A program made the position numbers and the translations under genes. A model generated the notes under the pieces. It saw only the letters and a program-made list of their open reading frames with translations. It did not search any database and was not told the origin of the DNA. Of a stretch of DNA of 64,000 bases, positions 22,176-33,529 are shown one piece after another (the first letter of the stretch is position 1; each line of letters starts with the position of its first letter). This stretch comes from Oikopleura dioica (lineage: Eukaryota; Chordata; Appendicularia; Copelata; Oikopleuridae): contig OU015567.1 in assembly GCA_907165135.1 (NCBI GenBank), forward strand, positions 1,307,001 through 1,371,000. Reading direction: 5' to 3'.

Positions 22176-23171
22176 TATTTACTTGATATGAATGAGATTT
22201 ATCCCGGAAATCCCTTTGTTTTTGCATCGAACCACTTGGTTTTGTCACCTTCTGCAGAAAGGTTCGAACCTAACATGGGGCGCAATGTCAACAGAGTTCG
22301 AGTGCATGGAAAGGCACTAGTTCCGGGCGCGCTCGTCGCGCGATTCCCTGCCGCGCCGTCACTTCCAGTCAAAAAACGGACAATTTCGCGAGGTTCTTGT
22401 TGCAGCATAGCCCCAAGATTTCGACAGATGCTTGAGAGATATCTGTTTCTGGACATATCAAAGAATTAGAGATTTCTAAGCTTATTTGCTACTTCAAAAG
22501 TAAGAGAAACTCATTTCTTGGCTCCGCGCCCCTCGTAATGCACTACTGCGGCGCCACCTTCACTCAGTTACAAGCAATTTCTGAAGGCTGTTCTTATTGC
22601 ATAGTCTTAAAATTTTTACAGATTCTGGCAAAAGGTCAATATTTTGACATATCAAAAAATCAGGAGTTTTGAAGCTTATTTGAGCACATAAAAAAGTACT
22701 TTTCTCCGCGTTTTGATGATTTCTATCGTTAAACGGCGAAAAAATACTTTTGAGAGTTAATTATGAATGAGAGTCATATTTTTAGTTATTTTATGATGTT
22801 TTTGACTGAAATTATGTCGAAAATAACAAAATAGCATCGGACAAGTTTGGGTGCGAAGGGCCGCGCCGCGCGCCGTTTTCCCGATAGAATCCCTACTTAT
22901 AACTTTTTTGGCATAAGGAATCCGAATCCGATGTCAATATTCGATAATTCGTAATTCTTACATTTTTTAATGTTAGATTTTTCGAGCAATAATATAAAAT
23001 GGGGAAGGAGGTTGTCTTTATGTTTAGACCATATCCTATTGTCTATAATAGGAAAAATTTTTATTTTTGATTCAAGGGCCGTTAAAAGATGGAAAAAATG
23101 ATAAATTATAATATCATAATTTATGATTGCCAAAATTGACCTCTCATGAATCGATGATAGAAATTTATTTT

Positions 23172-23210
23172 GGAGACGCGTTTCGGCCTCAAGGGGCCTT
23201 CGTCAGCCCT
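23172..23210 (-). ncRNA. Hammerhead-ribozyme-like core, left repeat
   Basis: On the minus strand: GGGCTGACGA, a helix GGCCCC-TTGA-GGCC, then GAAACGCG. CUGANGA, helix II and GAAA are the conserved hammerhead core and are known in Penelope-like elements. The 5' half of stem III and the cleavage triplet were not located with confidence. Confidence 0.5.
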
Positions 23211-23329
23211 AAGTATAAATTTAAATGAACGTTCAAAAAACAGGAAAAACAGTCTCTCACCTAGAGTGGACAATTTCGAATGAAGGAAAAGATTGAAAAC
23301 ATAAAAACATAACTCGCTTTCGCGGGCAG

Positions 23330-23896
23330 ATGAAATGGAGCGCCAGAAAAAAGCGAATTATGTTTTTATGTTTTCAATCTTTGCCTTCATTCGAAGAGAG
23401 GAAGTTCATTCTCAATGGATATCCTCCAGGTTTGGTCGATGATAAAATAAAACTTCTTGATAAGCCGAAAAATGATAAGAAAGTGGAAGGGGAAATCATT
23501 CACAATTTTTGCGCTAGCTTTACTGGTCCCCGATGCGACATTATTGGCAGCAAAATGCGGGCTTTTCTCAAAAAAGTTACCCCAAAGTTCTTTCTAAGAC
23601 TTTGTTGGAAAATAGTTAGAATAGAACAATGTTTGCACCCAACCTGGAAGCGCCCGGTACCTGTTGAGCAGAAAAGTGGAGTCGTGTACCACTTCCAATG
23701 CCCATGTGGAAAAACGGATTACCAGGGTAAGACAAAGAGACAGCTTGGAACTAGAATTCGTGAACATTTTGAGCCACGTTATCGTAGTCCTATGTTTTTC
23801 CACTTTTTGAAGTGTCCAAAATTCAAAGGGGAATATGATAAATACCTTAGTGAGCCAGACACTCCTAAATTAAGCCTACTTCATCGAGAGCGTTAA
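23330..23896 (+). CDS. GIY-YIG endonuclease fragment of a Penelope-like element
   Basis: A 188-codon frame that starts inside the inverted repeat. Its C-terminal part has GVVYHFQCPCGKTDYQGKTK followed by RQLGTRIREH, the GIY-YIG nuclease with the Cys-containing linker typical of Penelope-like retroelements (here the first tyrosine motif reads VVY and the second DYQG). The upstream part carries PVPVEQKSGVVY. The usual His/Cys cluster (FFHFLKCPKF) follows. No reverse transcriptase domain is left, so the copy cannot be autonomous. The initiator is probably not native. Confidence 0.75.
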   Translation: MKWSARKKRIMFLCFQSLPSFEERKFILNGYPPGLVDDKIKLLDKPKNDKKVEGEIIHNFCASFTGPRCDIIGSKMRAFLKKVTPKFFLRLCWKIVRIEQCLHPTWKRPVPVEQKSGVVYHFQCPCGKTDYQGKTKRQLGTRIREHFEPRYRSPMFFHFLKCPKFKGEYDKYLSEPDTPKLSLLHRER

Positions 23897-24211
23897 TCAA
23901 AACTAAATTTTGTTTCAAAAAGAACTATATTTCTGTTATCTCCAGCCAACCGTACTATAGAGACCGTGTCCTTTGTGAAGCGTTTTCGATCAAGTTAAAC
24001 GATCCTTGCTTGAATAAGCAGATCAAATTCGCAGAAGTTAAATTTCTGTAATGGAGCATTTGTAATTCGCTTTCTTCTGACGCTCCATTACATCTGCCCG
24101 TGAAAGCGAATTATGTTTTTATGTTTTCAATCTTTGCCTTCATTCGAAATTGTCCACTCTAGGTGAGAGACTGTTTTTCCTGTTTTTTGAACGTTCATTT
24201 AAATCTGTACT

Positions 24212-24249
24212 TAGGGCTGACGAAGGCCCCTTGAGGCCTAAACGCGTCC
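24212..24249 (+). ncRNA. Hammerhead-like core, right repeat, core base changed
   Basis: The plus-strand copy reads GGGCTGACGA-GGCCCC-TTGA-GGCC but continues TAAACGCG instead of GAAACGCG. The changed GAAA should inactivate it if it is a ribozyme. Confidence 0.4.
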
Positions 24250-24262
24250 CAAAAATAAATTT

Positions 24263-24629
24263 CTATCATCGATTATAATTTTTAATTTTTATATCTACGA
24301 TAAAAACAGTTTAATTGTCATTTTGATCTTTCTCGACCCTCCAAATTCTGTATTCAAAAGTTATTAAGAAAAGAGATTTCCATGTAATTTGCATATCTAA
24401 CCTTATTATTCTTTTTCAAGAATTAATGAATCTCTTGAACAAATATAAGACTTTTGTTTGGTCATAAAAATTTTAAATAGAGAATTTTTTATATCCTATA
24501 AATTTAAGAAAAATTAAATTCAATAGCCTCTTTCTTAAAGGGAAATATTTGAGCGAGAATTCTCATAAGTCGAAATCTCAAATAATTAATGTCCACTGTT
24601 TTGCATATGATCCTTAATTAAACCTTTAG
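24263..24629. other. AT-rich sequence upstream of the CUB gene
   Basis: The first exon of the CUB gene, with its start codon, should lie here or further upstream, but no convincing one was found. Confidence 0.35.
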
Positions 24630-27191
24630 TTGCTGTCTCTTGTCGCTTCTGCAGCGAGCCAATCATGCGGTGGATCAATCACTGGCGGATCAACCGTTGA
24701 AATCGTCACTCCTGGAGCGCCAAACCAAATGTACTATCATAATGAAAACTGTGTCTGGAATATCGCCTTTGATTATTCCGTAACGTCGTATCAGATAAGG
24801 CCAATTTGGTTTGGGCTCGAAAGTTGCTCTGATTGCAATTGCGACACGGCTGAAATAGTTGACAGATTTGGAAACGTTCAGAACTATTGCGGAAAAGCGT
24901 CACGTAAGCGTCGCGAATCAGAAAAGACAATTGAGATTGCTGTGAGACGTGATAATGCTATCACGACGGGCTTTCCAAGTTCCGGAATAACTTTGCCAGG
25001 ACGAACGGGAACAATTTCTTTCATCACAGATGGAAGTGTCTATGTCGATGGTTTCAGACTTGAGATTGTTCCCCAGCATTGCGGAGGAGTCATTGATACT
25101 GCAAGAACGATAGAATCGCCTAACTTCGGCTTGGGAAACTACTTTGACAATCTTGAATGCGTCTGGAACATCAATTTTCCGTCTGCCGCCGCTATCCAAA
25201 TTGTGTCATCATCATTCCAGCTCGAGTCCGAAAGTACATGCGGTTATGACACAGTTCAGATCATCGACAACCAAGGAATTGAACAAAATTTCTGTGGATA
25301 CTCATCTCGACGACGACGCGATTCCGACGAACAGTCTGAAAAAAATGGGCTTAGTGCACGACGAGCTAATGCTGTTTCTTCTGGATTTCCAAGTGATGGC
25401 ATTGCTCTCATCGGAAACACAGGAACAATTTCTTTCATCACCGACGGAAGTAGCGTTCATCCTGGCTTCCGTCTCGAAATTTCACCACTCGCTTCGATAC
25501 CTTGTGGTGGTACAATTGGAGAAGGCGACGTTATCGAATCACCAGGCTTTACGTCAGGCTCCTACTTCGACAATTTAAATTGTGTATGGAACATCGAACT
25601 GCCATCCTCTGCAGCTGCGTTTCAATTAATCGCATCAACGTTCGAGCTCGAATCTGAAAGCACATGCGGTTATGACACATTTCAAATCATTGACAATCGA
25701 GGGAGCGAACAGAATTTTTGCGGATATTCTTCTCGGCGACGACGAGAGTCGGATGAATTGCTAGTTAAAAATCGGCTCAATACAAGACGAGAAAATGCAT
25801 TCACAAATGGATTTCCAAGCGATGGCGTTACCGTTTTTGGAAACACAGGAACCATTTCTTTCATCACCGATGGTAGTAGCGTTCACGCTGGTTTCAGAAT
25901 CGAAGTTATACCGCTCACGTCAATCCCTTGTGGCGGAGTTGTCGGCGAAAGCGACGTTATCAAGTCACCAGGCTTTGACACAGGCTCCTATTACGATAAT
26001 TTGAGTTGTACCTGGACCGTGCAGTTGTCCGAGTCAGTTCCCGCTTTCGAAATCTTGCCTGTCTCTTTTGGACTTCAAAACTGCTCAAATTGCGAATGTG
26101 ACAATCTACACATCATAGATGAGGAAGGGTCAGAGTATCAATTCTGCGGAGATGATGGTATGCAAACATTAGGCATAAATGGAAATACGGCAACGATAAT
26201 CTTTACATCTAATGGGGACACCATTGACTCAGGCAGAGTTTATTAACAACATGAATCGTTAACTACAGCCCGCCTAAGCGCCGTCCAAAATTTTACGATC
26301 CGTTAACTTTTTTTAAGAACTAATCTCAACCAAATAAAAACAGAGCATTCTACATCTTTAAGTTGTATCATGCTTTCCCTTTACGAACATCTTTACCCGA
26401 AATTATGGCCTAAAAATCATAAATATGCATATTTTATCTGAATATTTTGTCAGGTCGTGTTCATCTAAGCGCAAATTGGCTGAATTTTGGCTCAAAAATA
26501 GCCAAAAATGGCGTTTTTTCGAATTTTTAGAATTAAGGCGTCTCCTTGAGGTAGGTTTTTCCTTGGGCCAATGATAGATCAGTACAAAATAATAGGAGAT
26601 AGGCTTTCTCAGAAAGCACATTTAAGAAGTGCTTTTGTTCGTCTTGATTCATCCAAATCGGCTGAATTTCCATTCAGAGATGGACAAAACGGGGGGTGAC
26701 TTTTACTCTTTTTGTCAAACTCAAACTAAGGTTTCGAACTGCAACTTGTTCCTTTGGATGCCCCTCTTTCTCTTTCACCAACAGCTGCATGGCAAGAACT
26801 TGATGCTGCTTATAGCAGCCTCTTTCAAGGAATTTTCAATAGCTATGAGCTAATGCCAAATATTCCTTCGATCAAGAAGGCGAATCGACTTCGAGATTTT
26901 TTCCAAAAGATATCGAACTTTCCGTCTCGCACCTCGGACTCGTGTGCTAATTACGCTGGATCAGGCGATCCAAATGATTTTATTGTCCCCTCTTACGATG
27001 AGCAAGATCTTTGCGGCTCCCTTAACACTTTCTTCATGTCCGCTAAGAGCTACCATAACGCATTCGTCTGCATGGACGGCGTCGATCTCACTGCTAACAA
27101 TAGATGGGCCGCACACAAGATGACTCGGCTTATTCAACGGCAAAGACACATTCTTTTCACCAGAAAATTGCGACGGTTAAACTGCTTCTAA
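24630..27191 (+). CDS. Secreted four-CUB-domain protein with furin-like sites in repeats 1-3
   Basis: Two visible coding exons, 24630-26232 and 26731-27191, joined by a GC-AG intron in frame (2064 bases, exact multiple of three). The first begins at a CTTTAG acceptor with LLSLVASAAS, the tail of a signal peptide, so an upstream ATG exon is missing. Four CUB repeats follow, each starting CGG and containing NC/EC/SC-W, a GYD or CD block, FCG, and TISFITDG...GFR. In repeats 1-3 about 40 residues are inserted between FCG and TISF, each with a tetrabasic motif (SRKRRES, SRRRRDS, SRRRRES), a furin-like cleavage site; repeat 4 lacks the insert. The last repeat is completed across the intron (DSG joined to FELQLVP). 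A unique C-terminal domain of about 145 residues has three Cys and ends in a basic tail. Partner and role are unknown; extracellular. Confidence 0.82.
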
Positions 27192-28473
27192 AATGTGATC
27201 GAACTATTCACATCAAACTGATCTATGATTCACTATATGAAAAACGCGTTACATATTTCTGATAAATCAGTTTATCTTAAAACTGCACTTTCTTTTTGAA
27301 ATTTCGGTATTCACTTTGAACCATTTTTATAATGGTTTTTTAGATCAAAGTTTACTTTGCTTAAGCAAATCTCTCGTCATAATACCATCGGTGTTTTACC
27401 TACGTATTTATTGTGCCCTTCTCTTATACTCAATCTTACAAATAAACATATTATGGTGAAGTCTATTTATTCAAAAAGATGCAGAACAGTATGCTGCATA
27501 CTCTATCTTTCCAGGAAAGAAGAAAAAGCGATTGTCGGTGGGAGCCAATTGAAAATGACCAATTTTTGCGTATTTGTCTTCAGAAAATGAAATTTATTAC
27601 ATAATAGTCTCTTGTTCATCTAAAAAACACCAAAAATTGAAGAATTTCTGTCTCCGAGACTGTGATAACACGTCAGTCAGACCATTTCGCTCCGAAGAAG
27701 CAAAATTCTTTTAGACGGGCGGGTGAATTGATACGAGCCAATGTCAAGAAATTTTTCACTTCTAAGAGGTTTCATTTGTTTTTGACACTATAACTAGTCT
27801 ATAGATTGCGAAAATTTTAAAAACACCAAGCTCTTCTCTGAAACCCACCAGAGTTAAATAACAACCTAAAGGCAACTCAGACAAATCAGAAACAAATAAT
27901 GATACCAGATTCGAAATCAATATTACAAAATTGGTGTAAACTGAAATTTCAAGCAGATCCAATAATCCGTTTTCTTAAGTGTAGTGGAGTACAATTTCTG
28001 TCCGAGCAATGAAGGTTCCATCTGTTGCATACAGTAAAAGACTTTTTTTACAAAAATGAGAATATAAGACAAAAAATGTCTTCTGAAAGTTTGGATGAGA
28101 TCGAGAGACGCCATTTTTCTTTTTTGAACCCTAACATTGTTATAGAAGCGAAAAATTCCACCTTCCTCCTTGTTGATTTCAATCAATTTCAGATGATTCT
28201 CAAATTATAATTCCTTGAATCTCAAGTCCGTTTGGTCAATTAGGCAGGTTCTAAAAGCAAATCTCGCCAACGAATTGATCATTTTTCGGAAATCAAAATA
28301 AAAATCGAATATTTAATTCAAAAAGGATGAAAACATTGAGTTCTGAATAATTTGGCCCAAGGCTGGCCGCTTTTTTCAAAAAAATCTACTCTGAAAAAAA
28401 AGTAACAATTTTCAAGAGAAATTTAGTTTCACAAATAAAGTTTAAACCTGGTGAAAAAAAAGCATTAAAATTG
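27192..28473. other. AT-rich intergenic sequence
   Basis: No gene, repeat unit or RNA recognised on either strand. Confidence 0.4.
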
Positions 28474-31400
28474 ATGACTCAAGAAATTCCGCTCATTTTC
28501 TGGCCGTTATTGTTTATTCAAATTTTGTTGTTTTACAAAAAAGCGCCAGAAAAAGGAATTCATCAAGAAAGCTCAATTTTACGCAAGTCGCCCAGGGGTT
28601 TAAGAAAATCAGAATCAAACGAAAACGAATTCCACCATTTTTTCGGGGAAACATCGGATTACACTGGAGATTATCGGATAATCAGGGACAGCTCTCATTT
28701 ATCCTCCTTCCGGAAATGCGCGGTTTTCATTCTTTGGAAATCTAGAATCATAAAAATCTTCCATTTGATAGTCCAAGATCATAAATTATAAAAATAAATT
28801 AAAAAAATAATTGACCAAATAATAAAATTTACAAAAACAGAGTTGCAAATTTTGATTAATTTTGCTGAGCTGAGCTGAGCTGGCCTTTTTCAGAGGTCAT
28901 TGAGCGGAGCTGAGCTGAGCAGAGAGGACCCTAATTAGAGCTGAACTGAGCTGATTGAGCTGAGCTGAGCTTTTTTTACGGTTTTTGGTTGTAAATTGCA
29001 TTAAAATTATTGAGCTGAGCAAAGTGATAATTGTCTGAGCTAAGCTGAGCAGAACAGATCATGTTCGAAAATAATTGAGCTGAGCTGAGCTGAGTGATAA
29101 TTGTCTGAGCTGAGCGGATCAGATCATTTTCCAAAATCACTGAGCTGAGCTGAGCGACTGCTCAGCTCACTCAGCCAGCTCAGCTCACTCAGCTCAGCAA
29201 ATTTGCAACTCTGACAAAAAGTATTAAATATTCGTATCGCTGTTACAACTATTGAATCAAGATAGCTCAAAAAAGAGCTATTTGAAAGATACTACTTAGC
29301 TTCTGGCCTCAGCGGCGATTACGAAGATGTGACACTTGCGACCTTCGCGACGGTGCCAGAGATTCCACAGGTGCGCCCGTTTCTTTTTTTATCGCGCAGT
29401 TCAGAATCTGAAACCGCTGCCTTGACAAATTTGAATTAAACGGGAGATCACTTTTCAACCGCGAATTATTCTAGCTCTGGGACTTGGCTCGAAAGTGGCG
29501 GGGACCAATGTCGATTTGCTTGTTCGTTGATGGAGATCAGGGAAAGCGGATACACCTATTACTTGAATATCTGGACTTTGAAAAGTCAGAAAACCGCGAA
29601 AGCGGAAAAATTAAAAAACTCTAAAATGTGTATCTGCGGTAAAAAGTCTTCTCTAGCGCACATTGCAATCGAAAAATTCCGGAAATGCTCCGGACTTGAC
29701 GAAAGCATTCCACTACACTTTCATCTAGTTTATCCGACCTCGCTAGAAGGAAAGGGTTAACTACCACGTAATACTGCCTTTTCGAAAAAAAAGCAAAAAG
29801 TTCAAATTGTCTAACCGCCAATTTGAAAAGTAAAATCAAGTTTTTTTTTTGCTAAATCTTTGTGTTTAAAATATTTCCCGAGGAAAACCCCGTAAAGCTC
29901 TTACTGACGACGTCCGGCTGGCAGAATTGAAGGAAAAGCGGATTGACTTGGGCGCGCATAATTGTTAATTCGTTATTCACGAAATATAGAATTTGTGAAA
30001 GCGCCGCCGCGTTTTTTTTTCCTCAAAAAAGTATTTTTCCTGTGCTGAATTGAAGGAATTATGCCAAAAGCAACAGCGGCCGATCGACCAATTTGCTGCG
30101 AATAGACCGCCCAAAAATCTGCTCAGGAATATCGCAAAGGTAAAAGAAAAAAACGATAGATTTCGAGGGATCGTTGGCAAATTTGATTCCAGATAAAAAT
30201 GTCGCAAAATTTAAAAAAGGCATTTTTCTCTCAAATCAACACGCAAAAAACTGGTGTCTTTTGACACCTGGATGTTTTCTAGGACTTGTTTATTTTTATA
30301 AAATATATAATTGAATTTCTTCTTAAAAACTTACTCAATTATTTTTCGATTTTGTAGCGAGCCTTATTCTTTTTAAACAAAAACCTTCAACACTTGTTCT
30401 AGCCAGAATTCAGGTCTTTTGAAAGTAAGCCCTTTTAAGAATAATTTTAAGAATAAACCCAGTTATATTCACTACTAAGCCCTTTTTTTTCTCGTGAGAC
30501 CGGAAATGCCGATCCACGCAGCTGCAGAATGTTCACATGCACCTTTTTTCAAAACAAGCGATAATTTGTTTTCCCCTCTTCACCTCCTTTTTCCGTAATC
30601 TCTGTTTTGCTTATTATTTTTAAGGATTCAGCAGGGACCGATTTCGTTCTCTCGTCCGATGTTTCACTTTTGCCAAACGATGACCTCCGCCAAAATTTCC
30701 TCAAATTCGCCAAAGCAGGCGGTTTATTTGAGAGCGCGAAAAAACAAGCTTTTGTCGTTCCAGCTTTTGAGATGAAAAATGGCCATCCTTTTCCAAGCAA
30801 CGGCTTTTTCAGTTAAAAAGAAATATTTATAATTAATTCAGATAATTTATTTTTAGATAATAAATTTTGAATAATAAGAATAAAAAACAATTATTTTAGT
30901 TCTTGAAATATTTTTTCATTTCAATAATAATTCATTAAATAATTTTATATCAAATTCTTGAAGAAATTAAAAAAAAAAATTATTTATTAATAATTTTAAT
31001 TAAAATATATTTTAAATCAGGAAAAAACTTTCGATTTTAAGAAAAATTTTTTTAAAAATGATGGATCAAATTTTCAAATAAGGAAACAATCAATCATTAA
31101 GATCAAATAAATCAGAAATAAATCTATTATCTTTCATAAAGCAAAATTCTAGTCCTCAGTCTTGATCGAAAAGCCTGTCAAAGAAGCAAAATGGAATTGA
31201 TACACGAGCTCTCGAGCGGAAACGTGCAGCGACTGCACCAGCACCACTGCCCCGGTACCCCCTTAAATCGCTCGAATTTGCTTTAATTTTCCGTAGCTTG
31301 CCATTTAAACGAAGATTTTCACAGTTGGTCAATGTCCACAAGCGATACAATTGCGTCAAATTGGACGGAAAATTGGCAGCCTTTTTTAATCACGAAAAGA

Positions 31401-31652
31401 TCGGCGGTCAACTTCGACGAAAGATTCGACGATTTCGATTTCGACCGAAAAAGTCAATTTTGCGAAATGCATTTGTCCGATTACAACGTCGCGATTTTCG
31501 CCGACGGTTTTTTGGTGAAAGAAGGATTTGACGAAAACCCGCCGCCTCGCGTCTACGGCTACGCGCAGCAGAATTGGCTGCTCTTTAATTATCGCTTCAA
31601 AGACGAAATGCAGAAGAAATATAACACCACCAAGGCATGCAAGGAGGTATGA
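28474..31652 (+). CDS. B4GAT1: GT49 glycosyltransferase, B4GAT1/LARGE-like
   Basis: Exons as far as resolved: 28474-about 28720 (membrane anchor IPLIFWPLLFIQILLFY, then TGDYRII), about 29313-29370 (DYEDVTLATFATV), 29475-29525, 29647-29755 (LHFHLVYPTS), 29883-29963, about 30056-30139 (PPKNLLRNIAK), 30625-30811, 31153-31254, 31315-31652. Order and sequence follow human B4GAT1: NLLRN, the acidic-motif region DFVLSSDVSLLPNDD, AFVVPAFEMKNG, SKMELIHEL, NFDERFDDFDFDR, GFLVKEGF and a C-terminal FKDEMQKKYN-AC tail. The family adds glucuronic acid to xylose in priming O-mannosyl matriglycan in the Golgi. The canonical DxD reads DVS here, losing the second metal ligand. The junctions exon 1/2 and exon 5/6 could not be made to agree in phase. 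Intron 1 holds a MITE. Confidence 0.82.
28838..29213. mobile_element. GAGCT-rich hAT-type MITE in the GT49 first intron
   Basis: Ends CAGAGTTGCAAATTTTG and CAAATTTGCAACTCTG are inverted repeats, flanked by ACAAAAA on both sides (7 bp; an eighth base differs). The interior is dominated by degenerate GAGCT/GAGCTGAGCT repeats, on one strand in the left half and the complementary strand in the right half. No ORF. It shares its ends with the element at 57964. Confidence 0.8.
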
Positions 31653-32089
31653 AAATGATTGGCCAATCTTACGGGTTCTTTAAGGTCATTTTCTTTCAAT
31701 TGATTCTTTTTTCTTAAAAAAAGGCGAAACCAAGGAAAGGATTTGATTTTTAAAGAATGGGTTTTGATTGGCTGGTAGGCCAAATGCAGCAATCTTATTG
31801 GTCTTCAGAAGATTCACTTCCTTTTCTTGGTTTGTGCCCTTAAAATTGAGTGAATACTCTTTTGAAAGATGAAGGATCAATTCTTTGACCCTTCAGAGCT
31901 TATATTTTGGGCTAAAAATTCTAAAAACCTGAAAAACTCTTTTCTCGAAAACGGCATCTTTGACCTCTCAATTCTTTCTTTTCTCGTAATCCGCTTTTTT
32001 AGGATACCCAGTCAAGAAAGCTACTCTTTGCTTCTTCTGAAGATTTTCTCCGATCCGACATTTCCAAAGTCAAAAAAGGCCTCCCCGCG
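31653..32089. other. Spacer downstream of GT49
   Basis: A 79-codon frame at 31869-32105 (MKDQFFDPSELIFWAK onwards) may be an exon but has no clear boundaries; otherwise nothing recognised. Confidence 0.3.
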
Positions 32090-32359
32090 CGGCTTGAACA
32101 CGAATTAATTTACGCCGTTTCGGACGAAGAAAAAGGAACGGCTAAACTTTCATTTCTTTTTGTTTTTGGTGCGGTTTTGAATGTAGAAAGAGTGTTTAGC
32201 TGTTTTGAAGAAGCGTTTGAAGGGAGAACACGTGCGACCACAAATCGCAAGCTTGGAGTGAAGAGATACTCGCCTGCTGAGCAAAATAAACTCAACGAAG
32301 CCGCCAAATCCGACGCTTACAAGAAGTTTGACGAGGCCATTTCGTGGGAACTTGATTGA
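32090..32359 (+). CDS. Unassigned 3' terminal exon
   Basis: A frame open from about 32081 ends in a stop at 32357. Its last 65 codons (VERVFSCFEEAFEGRT ... SDAYKKFDEAISWELD) have normal, non-AT-biased composition and contrast with the AT-rich flank. It may begin at an AG near 32183 or near 32082. No family was recognised with certainty; a sulfotransferase-type C-terminus was considered but lacks diagnostic motifs. A long A/T-only stretch, 32380-32620, follows. Confidence 0.4.
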   Translation, partial: RLEHELIYAVSDEEKGTAKLSFLFVFGAVLNVERVFSCFEEAFEGRTRATTNRKLGVKRYSPAEQNKLNEAAKSDAYKKFDEAISWELD

Positions 32360-32733
32360 AGCTTTTCGAAAAAAAAACAAAAAATTAATAATAAAAAAAA
32401 AAAATAAATCGATAAATTATTCAATAAATTATTAAAAAATTAGACAAATAAAATATAATTAATTCATAATAAAATAAAAAATAAATGAGTAATAAAATCA
32501 TTTTAAAAAATGAAAATAAAATTATAAATTAACTATGAAAAAAATTAAAATTGCGACACTTTTTTTTATAAAAAATCAAGAAAAAAAATTTCTAATTGCC
32601 ACTTTTTATTTGAAGAAATCTACTGTTGAACCTGGTTAATTGTTGCGAAAAAAGATGAGAGTAATTTGGCGCTTTTAAGCTCTTGGCGTTGAAGTTTGCC
32701 ACTTTCGCCGACTCCAGATGATTATTTTTTTAG

Positions 32734-32963
32734 CGGGCGAAATTATCTGCCTCGATCGCGCTCTTTATCGCGCCCGTTAGTTTCAAACTTACCAAAACCA
32801 AAAAGAAAGCGTCGGAATCTCTTATCGCAACTTTTTCAAAGTGCCACTTCAAGCCGATAAAAAAAGCTACAAGCGATCTACAGTAGATTTTATCAGACTT
32901 TGTATTGACACTCTCGAAAATTGCCGATTCCACTTTTTGACAAAATCTCTAAAAAAAGTCTAA
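32734..32963 (+). CDS. Unassigned exon pair
   Basis: After a TTTTTTTAG acceptor, a frame reading GEIICLDRALYRA can be joined across a candidate 30-bp GT-AG intron to SVGISYRNFFKVPLQADK and on to a stop at 32961. Composition and Cys content look coding. The start and family are unknown. Confidence 0.35.
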
Positions 32964-33195
32964 AATATTAATCATTTATTTTTTACAACAAAACTTGCTT
33001 GTTTCAAGAAAACCAGTAAATTTTTTCGAAAAAAAATTCGATAAAATATTTTTTGGCCAAAATTTGAAAAAATTTTTGGCCAGAATTTAAAAGAAATTTT
33101 TTGGCCAAAATTTGGAAAAATATTTTTTTGGCGAGATTTTATTTTTTTGACAAAAATGGCAATTTTCCTCAGAATTTTTGAAAAAAAAATTCGCC

Positions 33196-33221
33196 AAGGG
33201 CTAACCCTAACCCTAACCCGA
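33196..33221. repeat. Interstitial telomere-like repeat 1
   Basis: Three CTAACC units in a row (complement of TTAGGG) on the plus strand, in non-coding AT-rich sequence. Confidence 0.75.
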
Positions 33222-33529
33222 ATTTCGAGGCAAAGTTCAATCCGATAAAAAATTTATCAGCTTTATTTTACTTCGAAAAATTACTGTTTTCGGCGCCTCG
33301 ATAAAAAGTTGCGCGTGTAGAATGTATATACTAATTTATCACTCGACATGGTGCTTCGCTTATCAGTTACACGCGGCACAGGCGTTTTATGTACTCTCGC
33401 GGTTTCTTGAGAAATAAAAGATAAGCTCGATTCGTCCCGAAATTTTTGAAAGGATCGAACACGGATTAAGAAAATTTGTGTTCGGAAACATATGTTTTTT
33501 AGCGCTAAGGCGTCGAGAATAGTCTGCCA

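Larger units (their letters stand above)
18772..22895 (-). mobile_element. 4.12-kb hAT-like transposon with perfect 8-bp target duplication
   Basis: The ends TAGGGATTCTATCGG and CCGATAGAATCCCTA are inverted repeats. The 8 bases CTTATAAC occur immediately outside both (18764-18771 and 22896-22903), the duplication size of the hAT superfamily. The minus strand carries a six-exon transposase gene, 22175 to 19068. The 5' portion, 22176-22895, is a non-coding leader that includes a GC-rich patch around 22.30-22.36 kb. Confidence 0.9.
23160..24262 (+). mobile_element. Truncated Penelope-like element with inverted terminal repeats
   Basis: About 170 bp at 23160-23333 recur in inverted orientation at 24087-24262, including GAGACGCGTTTCGGCCTC at the outer side and ATGTTTTTATGTTTTCAATC at the inner side. 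Between them lies a GIY-YIG endonuclease ORF but no reverse transcriptase, so the copy is 5'-truncated. Inverted extra terminal repeats are common in Penelope-like elements. Both repeats carry a hammerhead-like core. Confidence 0.75.

Noticed and set aside
25144-25578. Alternative frames within the CUB exon
   Set aside because: Out-of-frame shadows; the CUB frame has conserved Cys and domain order.
33196-33221. True chromosome end
   Set aside because: Only about three units, with unrelated sequence on both sides, and three more short arrays occur further on.
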